NCBI GenBank assembly: GCA_013361975.1
Contig: JABFXB010000317.1
Coordinates: 1 to 12,495, forward strand
DNA length: 12,495 bases
Direction: 5' to 3'
From: Dermatophilaceae bacterium
Lineage (GTDB): Bacteria > Actinomycetota > Actinomycetes > Actinomycetales > Dermatophilaceae
Shown: in pieces, positions 1 to 6,319 of the stretch
Numbering within the stretch: position 1 is the first letter of the stretch
Layout: each line of letters starts with the position of its first letter
Translations under genes and position numbers: made by a program
Notes under the pieces: model-generated
Told to the model about the DNA's origin: nothing
Databases searched by the model: none
What the model saw: the letters and a program-made list of their open reading frames with translations, nothing else

Positions 1-1011
1 GTGGGCGGACACGCCGTCGGCGTGCTCGGCCCAGAGCCACTCGGCGTAGCAGGCGAACCCCTCGTTGAGCCAGATGTCGGCCCACGTCTGCGTCGTCAGG
101 CTGTTGCCGAACCACTGGTGGGCCAGCTCGTGCGCGACGAGCCGCTCGTGGCGGCGGTTGCCGTCGAGCCAGTTCGGGCCGAAGGTGGCGAGCCCGTGCG
201 CCTCGAGCGGGATCTCGAGGTCGTCCGCGGTGACGACCACGGTGTAGTCGTCGAACGGGTAGTCGCCGAACAGCTCGCCGAAGTGGAACGTCATCTGGGG
301 CAGCCGGGCGAGGTCGTGCATCACCGGACGCTCGCACGCGGCCGGCAGCGCGACCGTCACCGGCACGGCGGCGGGCCCGAGGTCGCGGTGCACGTAGCGG
401 CCGACGTGCACCGTCGCCAGGTAGGTGGCCATCGGCACGTCCTGCACGAACACCCGCCGGGTGCGGCTGCCGCGCACCCGGGTCGAGACGAGCGCCCCGG
501 TCGCGACCACGTCGAAGGGCGAGTCGCACTCGAACGACAGGCGGTAGGTCGCCTTGTTGCGCGGGTGGTCGTTGCACGGGAACCACGTCGGGGCCCCGTT
601 GGGCTGGGCCGCCACCAGGGCGCCCTCGGTGAGCTCCTCCCAGCCGACGTCGCCCCAGCGCGTCGACACGGGACCGGGCGTGCCGGCATACGTGATCGCC
701 ACCTGGGTGCGCTCGCCACGCGTCAGCGGGGCCGACGGCGTCACGACGACGCGGCCGCCGCGGTGGGCCCAGCGGGCCGGGGCGCCGCCGACCGAGACCT
801 TGCTGATGCGGAGCCCCACGAGGTCGACGACGAGCCGCCTGGTGTCGTCGGCGACGCGCACGTCGAGCACCGCCCGCCCGGAGAGGCGGTTGCTCGACAC
901 CTTGTAGTCGAGCTCAAGGTCGTAGTGGGTGACGACGTATGCCGGGTCGCCCCGGTCGGGGGTGTACGGGTCGGCGAGCGCGGGGGCCTCGTGGGTGACG
1001 CCACCACCCAT
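1..1011 (-). CDS. M1-family zinc metallopeptidase (aminopeptidase N-like), 3' end outside window
   Basis: The first 337 codons are visible; the C-terminus lies beyond the left edge. The protein has an N-terminal beta domain (about residues 20-210) followed by the catalytic domain. The zinc site is HELAHQWFGN with His294, Glu295 and His298, and the third ligand is Glu317 in NEGFACYAEW, the 18-residue spacing of M1 peptidases. The GxMEN exopeptidase motif appears as a divergent PLEAHG (Glu270). No signal peptide or membrane segment is visible, so a cytoplasmic location is likely. The ATG start shares its A with the TGA of the upstream synthetase gene (TGATG), which points to translational coupling. 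By family it should remove N-terminal residues from peptides. From context I infer that it may trim or degrade the synthetase product, as the zinc aminopeptidase Pld does for epsilon-polylysine in Streptomyces albulus. The M1 family call is very secure; the substrate is a guess. Confidence 0.93.
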   Translation of the reverse strand, partial: MGGGVTHEAPALADPYTPDRGDPAYVVTHYDLELDYKVSSNRLSGRAVLDVRVADDTRRLVVDLVGLRISKVSVGGAPARWAHRGGRVVVTPSAPLTRGERTQVAITYAGTPGPVSTRWGDVGWEELTEGALVAAQPNGAPTWFPCNDHPRNKATYRLSFECDSPFDVVATGALVSTRVRGSRTRRVFVQDVPMATYLATVHVGRYVHRDLGPAAVPVTVALPAACERPVMHDLARLPQMTFHFGELFGDYPFDDYTVVVTADDLEIPLEAHGLATFGPNWLDGNRRHERLVAHELAHQWFGNSLTTQTWADIWLNEGFACYAEWLWAEHADGVSAH

Positions 1012-4000
1012 CAGGTGAGGCTCCCGGCCGTGTCGGCCGGCTGCGCCTGTGGGTCCACCTGCGAGGCGCCACCCGCCCACGGCGCGATCGGGTTGCCCGT
1101 CCAGCGCGTGCCGTCAGGCACCGCCTCACCGCGCAGCACGAGCGACCCCGGTCCGACCGTGGCGCCGTTGCCGATCGTCGCGGCGGGGAGGATGACCCCG
1201 TTGGGTCCGAGCGTGGCGCCGTCCTCGAGCGTGACCGTGTCCATGCTCATGATTCGATCATGGAACAGGTGGGTCTGGAGGACGCAGCCCCGGTTGACCG
1301 TGACGCCGTCGCCGAGGGTGACGAGGTCGGCCTCGGGCAGCCAGTACGTCTCGCACCAGACGCCGTGGCCGATCCTCGCGCCGAGGGTGCGCAGCCACAC
1401 GTTGATGGCGGGGGTGCCGGTCGCCGTCCAGGCGAACCACGGGCCGGCGACCATCTCGACGAAGGTGTCGACGACCTCGTTGCGCCAGACAAAGGGGCTC
1501 CACAGCGGGTGCTCCACGGCACGGATGCGGCCCACGACCGTCCACTTCGCCAGGGTCGTGACGGCAGCCGCGACGGCGCCGGCGGCCGCGAGCACGACCC
1601 CGCCGAGCAGGGCGGCGCCGAGGAGCCCGACGGTGGACGTCAGCCACCCGAGGGCGACGAGAACGGTCACCGCGATGGCGACGGTGACCATGACGGGGGC
1701 GATGCGGCAGAGTTCGACCAGTCCGCGAACCACCTTGAGCCGCAAGGGCGGAGCGAACGTCCGCTCGTCGTCCGAGCCCTGCGGGGGACGGCGTAGGCGG
1801 ACCGGCGGGCTGCCGAGCCAGCTCGATCCCGCCTTGGACTTCTGGGGTGCCGCGGAGAGCACGGCGACGAGGCCGTGCTTCGGCACGCGCCGGCCGGGTG
1901 CGGCCATGCCGCTGTTGCCGAGGAAGGCGCGCTTGCCGATCTTCGCCGGCGCGATGCGCACCCACCCGTGGGCGAGCTCGTAGCCGGCGACCATCGTGTC
2001 GTCGGCGAGGAACGCGCCGTCGGCGACGGTCGTCATCGAGGGCAGGAGGAGCACCGTGGAGGCCTCGACGTCACGTCCGACGCGTGCGCCCAGTGCTCGC
2101 AACCAGGTCGGGGTGACGAGGCTCGCGTAGATGGGGAAGAGGAGCGTGCGGGCCTGGTCGAGCAGCCGCTCGGTGGCCCAGACCTGCCACCCGACGCGGC
2201 TGCGCACCGGGTAGAAGCCTTCGCGCAGTCCCAGACCGAGCAGGCGCACGAGCACGATGGTGAGCAGCGCGAGGGTGGCGAGTCCGAGCAGCGTCACGAC
2301 GGGCACTGCCGCGTATGCCGTCGCCGCGGCTTGCGTGCCACTGCCGGCTCCGGCGACCGCTCCCCCGACGAGCGCGACGCCGGGCAGCAGGGCGAGGAAG
2401 GGCAGGACCGAGAGGAACACCCCGGAGAGCCCGTACACGGCGACCCAGGCCGGGGCGTTCGGCGGGCGCTCGACGGGCCACGTCGCGTGGCTCGGCCGGT
2501 CGACCCGCTCCGCCGGAGAGCCGGCGACGACACGGCCGGGTCTCACGGACCGGAGCACCGTGGAGCCGGCCTCGACCACGGCCTCGCGGCCGATGTGGAC
2601 GTCGGGGCCGATCGTGCTGCGTGCGCCGACGACGGCGTCACGTCCGATGTGGACGGGCCCGACGTGCACCATGTCGCCGTCGATCCAGTAGCCGGAGAGG
2701 TCGACCTCGGGCTCGATGCTGGCTCCGGCGCCGATGGAGAGCATGCCGGTGACGGGCGGCACGGAGTGCAGGTCGACACCCGGGCCGATCGAGGCGCCGA
2801 GGAGCTTGGCGTAGTAGACGATCCACGGGGCGCCGGCCATCGTGATGGCGCCCATCGCGTCGGCGAACCGCTCGGCGGCCCAGAGCCGCGTCTGCACCGC
2901 ACCTCCGCGGGGGTAGGTGCCGGGCTTGAGGCCGGCGAGCAGCAGCCGGGCAGCGAGCGCCGACAGGCCCATCCGTCCGAGCGGGGTGATGAACGCGAGC
3001 CAGCCGACGGCCAGGGCCCACCACGAGACGGGCACCGACCAGGGGACGAGGCCTGCGAGACGGCCCAGCTCGGTGAGGGTCGCGAAGGCCACCAGCCACT
3101 GGAGTCCCTTGACGGTGAGCAGCACCACGGAGACGAGGGTCTGCACGAGCTGGCTGAGTCGTGGGATGCGACGCACCGTGCGACCGACGCCGGAGCCCTC
3201 GGCCGGCACCATGGTCTCGAGCAGCTCCGCCTGCGCCCCGAGCCGCGGGTGGGCGTGGATGTCGGCCACGGTGACGGTCGGGTAGCGCTTGCGCACGATG
3301 GAGACGAGCTGCGCCGACGACAGGCTGCCGCCGCCGTGGTCGAAGAAGTCGGCGTCCTCCGAGCGCACGTCGGTGCCGAGCACCGCGGCCCAGCTGCTCG
3401 CCAGCCACGCGGCCGTGCCGGTCAGGGTGCTGGGCTCGTCGTCCGCGGCGCCGGGCAGCGGCCACGGCAGGGCCGCGCGGTCCACCTTGCCGGAGGTGCG
3501 CGTCGGCAGGGAGTCCGTCACCGCGAGCACGGGGACGAGGGCCGCGGGGAGCTCCTCGTGCAGCCTGGCGAGCGCGTCGGTGCGGTCGAAGGCATCGGGG
3601 TCCTCGGGGACGACGTAGCCGACGAGGACCTGCGTGCCGGCCGTGGTCGTCTTGACTGCCGCCGCGGCGCCCGTCACCCCGGGCAACCCCTGGAGGGCGG
3701 CGTCCACCTCGCCGAGCTCGATCCGGCGCCCACCGAGCTTGACCTGCTCGTCGGCCCGGCCGACGAACACCAGCCCCTCGGGGTCGTTCACGACCAGGTC
3801 GCCCGACCGGTAGGCGCGCTTCCACCCCAGGGTGGGCATCGGCGCGTACTTCTCCGCGTCCTTCGCGGGGTCGAGGTAGCGGGCCAGCCCGACGCCGCCG
3901 ATGATCAGCTGCCCCGTCTCCCCCGGCGGCACCGGCTGCCCGTCGGGGCCGACGACGGCGAGGTCCCAGCCGTCGAGGGGCAGCCCGATGCGGATGGGCA

Positions 4001-4937
4001 GGCTCCCGTCGAGCCGGGCGCCGCAGGCGACGACGGTCGCCTCGGTCGGGCCGTAGGTGTTCCAGACCTCGCGGTCCGGGGCGACGAGGCGGGCCGCGAG
4101 ATCGGGCGGGCAGGCCTCACCGCCGAAGATGAGCAGGCGCACCGGCTCGAGCGCCTCGGCCGGCCAGAGGGCCGCCAGGGTCGGGACGGTCGACACGACC
4201 GTCACGTCCTGCGCCACGAGCCACGGACCGAGGTCCATGCCGGTGCGGACGAGACTGCGGGGGGCGGGGACCAGGCAGGCGCCGTGACCCCAGGCGAGCC
4301 ACATCTCCTCGCAGGAGGCGTCGAAGGCCACGGAGAGGCCAGCGAGCACCCGGTCGCCGGGACCGATCGGGTTGTCCTGCAGGAACATCCGCGACTCGGC
4401 GTCGACGAACGCCGCGGCCGACCGGTGCGACACCGCCACGCCCTTGGGCACCCCGGTGGACCCCGAGGTGAAGATCACCCAGGCGTCGTCCCCAGGCGTG
4501 ACGTCGGGCAGTTCGGCGGGGGTCGGCCTGGCCGCCGGGCGCAGGCCCTTCGCTCCCGCCACCGAGATCTGGCGTTTGGCGCCCACGACTGCCGCCACGG
4601 TCGCCTCGGAGAAGACGAGGTCTGCGCGCTCCTGCGGGTCGTCCACGTCGACCGGGACGTAGGCCGCTCCGGCGTGCAGGATGCCGAGGATCGCCACGTA
4701 CAGGTCGATGGTGCCGGAGGGCACCCGCACCCCGACCCGGTCACCCCGGCGGACGCCGGCGCCGACCAGCTCGCCGGCCATCCGCACGGCCTGCTCGCTC
4801 AGCTGCGCGTAGGTGAGGACGGTGCGGGTGTCGTCGAGGGCCGGCGCGTCGGGGTGCCGGGCCGTCACGTCGGCGAGCACGTCCACCAGCGTCCGCGGTG
4901 GGGCGGCACGTCCACCGGCCAGCAAAGGGTCCAACAC
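1011..4937 (-). CDS. Pls/PosA-type nonribosomal peptide synthetase (epsilon-polylysine synthetase-like)
   Basis: This 1308-residue protein is close in length to epsilon-poly-L-lysine synthetase Pls (about 1300). The adenylation domain (about 15-495) shows A3 TSGSTGVPKG (157-166), A4 FDASCEEMW (205-213), A5 NTYGPTEAT (293-301), A7 YRSGDL (376-381), A8 GRADEQVKLGGRRIELGE (393-410) and A10 Lys484 in TSGKVDR. The carrier domain (about 505-575) carries phosphopantetheine Ser538 in FFDHGGGSLSS. About six hydrophobic segments follow (near 597-622, 632-669, 833-861, 877-901, 1079-1098 and 1102-1128). Between and after them lie three related hexapeptide-repeat domains. There is no thioesterase and no canonical condensation domain, as in Pls, where the tandem C-terminal domains join monomers. 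The A-domain pocket reads DAETIGTVVK by eye, whose acidic third position suits a basic amino acid. It is the first gene of a unit with the M1 peptidase and has a PHO-box-like element upstream. Architecture is secure; the product is inferred, since many family members have no known product. Confidence 0.93.
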   Translation of the reverse strand: MLDPLLAGGRAAPPRTLVDVLADVTARHPDAPALDDTRTVLTYAQLSEQAVRMAGELVGAGVRRGDRVGVRVPSGTIDLYVAILGILHAGAAYVPVDVDDPQERADLVFSEATVAAVVGAKRQISVAGAKGLRPAARPTPAELPDVTPGDDAWVIFTSGSTGVPKGVAVSHRSAAAFVDAESRMFLQDNPIGPGDRVLAGLSVAFDASCEEMWLAWGHGACLVPAPRSLVRTGMDLGPWLVAQDVTVVSTVPTLAALWPAEALEPVRLLIFGGEACPPDLAARLVAPDREVWNTYGPTEATVVACGARLDGSLPIRIGLPLDGWDLAVVGPDGQPVPPGETGQLIIGGVGLARYLDPAKDAEKYAPMPTLGWKRAYRSGDLVVNDPEGLVFVGRADEQVKLGGRRIELGEVDAALQGLPGVTGAAAAVKTTTAGTQVLVGYVVPEDPDAFDRTDALARLHEELPAALVPVLAVTDSLPTRTSGKVDRAALPWPLPGAADDEPSTLTGTAAWLASSWAAVLGTDVRSEDADFFDHGGGSLSSAQLVSIVRKRYPTVTVADIHAHPRLGAQAELLETMVPAEGSGVGRTVRRIPRLSQLVQTLVSVVLLTVKGLQWLVAFATLTELGRLAGLVPWSVPVSWWALAVGWLAFITPLGRMGLSALAARLLLAGLKPGTYPRGGAVQTRLWAAERFADAMGAITMAGAPWIVYYAKLLGASIGPGVDLHSVPPVTGMLSIGAGASIEPEVDLSGYWIDGDMVHVGPVHIGRDAVVGARSTIGPDVHIGREAVVEAGSTVLRSVRPGRVVAGSPAERVDRPSHATWPVERPPNAPAWVAVYGLSGVFLSVLPFLALLPGVALVGGAVAGAGSGTQAAATAYAAVPVVTLLGLATLALLTIVLVRLLGLGLREGFYPVRSRVGWQVWATERLLDQARTLLFPIYASLVTPTWLRALGARVGRDVEASTVLLLPSMTTVADGAFLADDTMVAGYELAHGWVRIAPAKIGKRAFLGNSGMAAPGRRVPKHGLVAVLSAAPQKSKAGSSWLGSPPVRLRRPPQGSDDERTFAPPLRLKVVRGLVELCRIAPVMVTVAIAVTVLVALGWLTSTVGLLGAALLGGVVLAAAGAVAAAVTTLAKWTVVGRIRAVEHPLWSPFVWRNEVVDTFVEMVAGPWFAWTATGTPAINVWLRTLGARIGHGVWCETYWLPEADLVTLGDGVTVNRGCVLQTHLFHDRIMSMDTVTLEDGATLGPNGVILPAATIGNGATVGPGSLVLRGEAVPDGTRWTGNPIAPWAGGASQVDPQAQPADTAGSLT
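1077..2912 (-). repeat. Three tandem Pls-type C-terminal domains inside the synthetase
   Basis: Three diverged copies of one domain occupy about residues 676-805, 908-1020 and 1139-1287 of the synthetase. Each begins with a Trp-rich amphipathic stretch (TRLWAAERFADAM, VGWQVWATERLLDQA, WSPFVWRNEVVDTF). Each then runs into LGA-x-IG/VG-x-GV and isoleucine/valine-rich hexapeptide turns typical of left-handed beta-helix acyltransferases (for example VHIGRDAVVGARSTIG and ATIGNGATVGPGS). Membrane segments separate the copies. In Pls this tripled region performs peptide-bond formation. The repeat boundaries were set by eye and are approximate. Confidence 0.75.
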
Positions 4938-4942
4938 GCGTA

Positions 4943-4948
4943 CTCCTC
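4943..4948 (-). promoter_or_regulatory. Ribosome binding site fixing the GTG start of the synthetase
   Basis: On the minus strand GAGGAG lies 5 bases before the GTG at 4937-4935. This is a strong actinobacterial Shine-Dalgarno sequence and is the reason for choosing this non-ATG start. Confidence 0.8.
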
Positions 4949-4985
4949 ACGAGGTCGACGCCCGGGCGACGCGGGCACCACCGTG

Positions 4986-4991
4986 AACGTA
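4986..4991 (-). promoter_or_regulatory. Candidate -10 element for the synthetase operon
   Basis: Minus-strand TACGTT fits the TAnnnT form of actinobacterial -10 hexamers. It starts 9 bases after the second seven-base core (GTTCACC) of the PHO-like repeat, close to the spacing of PhoB/PhoP-activated promoters in which the box replaces the -35. A start about 40 bases before the GTG would follow. This is a guess from motif and spacing alone. Confidence 0.4.
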
Positions 4992-4996
4992 TCGCC

Positions 4997-5018
4997 GCCG
5001 GGTGAACACCGGGTGCAC
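4997..5018 (-). promoter_or_regulatory. PHO-box-like direct repeat facing the synthetase gene
   Basis: On the minus strand two adjacent 11-base units read GTGCACCCGGT (5018-5008) and GTTCACCCGGC (5007-4997). The second is a perfect match to the Streptomyces PHO-box unit as known (GTTCACCCGGC-like) and the first agrees at most positions. The period is exactly 11 bases, as required for tandem PhoP binding. A third GTTCAC starts 19 bases after the second unit, out of register. The box lies 60-81 bases before the GTG start. PhoP binding is inferred. Confidence 0.65.
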
Positions 5019-5063
5019 TCGCCGCAGGACGCCTCCGGTGTCCGGTTCGTCCCGTCGGTGAGG

Positions 5064-5085
5064 GTTCGGCAAGGGTTCACGGCGA
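5064..5085 (+). promoter_or_regulatory. PHO-box-like direct repeat facing the glycerophosphodiesterase gene
   Basis: Two adjacent plus-strand 11-base units read GTTCGGCAAGG (5064-5074) and GTTCACGGCGA (5075-5085). They share GTTC and the 11-base period of PHO boxes, but match the consensus less well than the minus-strand box. A further GTTCG begins at 5045. The downstream genes are glpQ-like and phospholipase C genes, classic PhoP targets, which raises the likelihood. Confidence 0.55.
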
Positions 5086-5123
5086 CGCCACGTCGCGGGC
5101 ACCACGGCCCGCGGCGGCGTCCC

Positions 5124-5129
5124 TAGCGT
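5124..5129 (+). promoter_or_regulatory. Candidate -10 element for the diesterase-phospholipase operon
   Basis: TAGCGT fits TAnnnT and would place the transcript start near 5136, about 30 bases before the ATG. No good -35 precedes it, which would suit an activator-dependent promoter, but the PHO-like repeat ends 38 bases upstream, further than usual. Low confidence. Confidence 0.3.
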
Positions 5130-5154
5130 CGAGAGGCCAGAACCCCACCACCCC

Positions 5155-5160
5155 AGAGGA
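5155..5160 (+). promoter_or_regulatory. Ribosome binding site of the diesterase gene
   Basis: AGAGGA lies 6 bases before the ATG at 5167 and supports this start, which also gives an intact signal peptide. Confidence 0.75.
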
Positions 5161-5166
5161 CCTCTG

Positions 5167-6261
5167 ATGCAGCTCCGCAACCTCCTCACCGCCGTGGCCT
5201 CCGTGGCCCTGGCCGCCCCTCTCGCCGCCGGCGCCGTCGCTGCCCCCGCGAGCGCCGGCGAGGCCGCTAGCCCGCCCGGCCCCGTCCTGCCGCAGAAGAC
5301 GCACTTCGACCTGCAGGCACACCGCGGTGGCATCGGCATGACCACCGAGGAGTCGCTCGAGGGCTTCGGCAAGGCCATGCGCCTCGGTGTGACCACGCTC
5401 GAGCTCGACACGCAGGTGACCAAGGACGAGAAGGTCGTCGTCAACCACGACCGCCGGATCAGCGCCCAGAAGTGCCGCGACACCGCGCCGGTCACGGCCG
5501 GTGACCCGATGTACCCCTACGTCGGCAAATACATCAAGGACCTCACGCTGGCCCAGATCAAGACGATGGACTGCGGCTACCAGCAGCTGCCCGGCTTCCC
5601 CGAGCAGGAGCAGGTCCACGGCTTCCGGATGGTCGAGCTCAAGGACGTGCTGAACCTCGTCAAGGCCTACGACGCCAAGCAGGTCACGCTCAACATCGAG
5701 ACCAAGGTCGAGGCCGGCGCCCCCGAGCAGACCGCGCCGCGAGCGCTCTTCGTGCGCCGGGTCTTCGAGGAGATCCACGCGTCGGGCATCGAGGACCAGG
5801 TGACGATCCAGTCGTTCGACTGGGGCGCACTCAACGAGATGCACCGCCTCGCGCCGACGTGGCCGCTCGTGGCCCTGACCAACTACGACTTCCTCCAGGT
5901 CGGCAAGCCGGGTGCCTCGCCGTGGCTCGGCGGTGTCGACGCCGACGACTTCGGCGGCGACTTCGTGCGCACCGCGGCCGCGGCCGTCCCGGGCCTCACG
6001 GCGCTCTCGCCCAACTACGGCTTCCCGCAGAACGGCAAGGTCGGCGACGCCGGCTTCCGCTTCTACCCCGACGCGGCGATGATCCGCGCCGCCCACGAGC
6101 GCGGCCTCAAGGTCGTCCCCTGGACGTGCGACGACCTCGCCACCGTGAGCGCGCTCATCGACATGGGCGTCGACGGCATCATCACGAACTATCCGAACCG
6201 CGTCCGCCAGCTCATGGCCGACCGCGGCATGCGCCTGCCCAAGGCGTACGCGCCCCGCTGA
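5167..6261 (+). CDS. Secreted glycerophosphodiester phosphodiesterase (GlpQ-like)
   Basis: This 364-residue exported enzyme should hydrolyse glycerophosphodiesters (deacylated phospholipid headgroups, possibly wall polymers) to glycerol-3-phosphate and an alcohol. Residues 1-30 form a Sec signal peptide: Arg4, a hydrophobic Ala/Leu core, and an APASA site before Gly31. The TIM-barrel GDPD domain shows AHRGG with catalytic His52 and Arg53, ELD with metal ligands Glu79 and Asp81, VVVNHD with the second catalytic His94, and NIETK with Glu178 and Lys180. The C-terminal strand motif is VVPWTCDDLATVSALIDMGVDGIITNYPNR (317-345, paraphrased ends). The usual PENT after HRG is replaced by TEES (60-63). 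It is first in a likely operon with the phospholipase 58 bases downstream, which would feed it substrate. A PHO-like repeat lies upstream, fitting induction by phosphate starvation. Family call is very secure. Confidence 0.95.
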   Translation: MQLRNLLTAVASVALAAPLAAGAVAAPASAGEAASPPGPVLPQKTHFDLQAHRGGIGMTTEESLEGFGKAMRLGVTTLELDTQVTKDEKVVVNHDRRISAQKCRDTAPVTAGDPMYPYVGKYIKDLTLAQIKTMDCGYQQLPGFPEQEQVHGFRMVELKDVLNLVKAYDAKQVTLNIETKVEAGAPEQTAPRALFVRRVFEEIHASGIEDQVTIQSFDWGALNEMHRLAPTWPLVALTNYDFLQVGKPGASPWLGGVDADDFGGDFVRTAAAAVPGLTALSPNYGFPQNGKVGDAGFRFYPDAAMIRAAHERGLKVVPWTCDDLATVSALIDMGVDGIITNYPNRVRQLMADRGMRLPKAYAPR

Positions 6262-6309
6262 CGCTGCACCACCCCTGCTCCCTGCACTCTCCGAAAACCC
6301 GACTCCCCC

Positions 6310-6314
6310 AGGAG
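6310..6314 (+). promoter_or_regulatory. Ribosome binding site of the phospholipase C gene
   Basis: AGGAG lies 5 bases before the ATG at 6320 and fixes a start that gives a complete twin-arginine signal. No separate promoter or hairpin is visible in the 58-base gap, so cotranscription with the upstream gene is likely. Confidence 0.75.
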
Positions 6315-6319
6315 ATCTC

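Noticed and set aside
1..1983. Plus-strand open frame of 660 codons
   Set aside because: It is antisense to the M1 peptidase and the synthetase, which have full sets of catalytic motifs. Its translation is low complexity, rich in Arg, Gly, Val and Pro, with no recognisable domain; it is a shadow of high-GC codon use.
1875..5126. Plus-strand open frame of 1083 codons
   Set aside because: It lies antisense to the whole synthetase gene and yields a His/Arg/Gly/Asp-rich sequence without domains, as expected for the complementary frame of a GC-rich gene.
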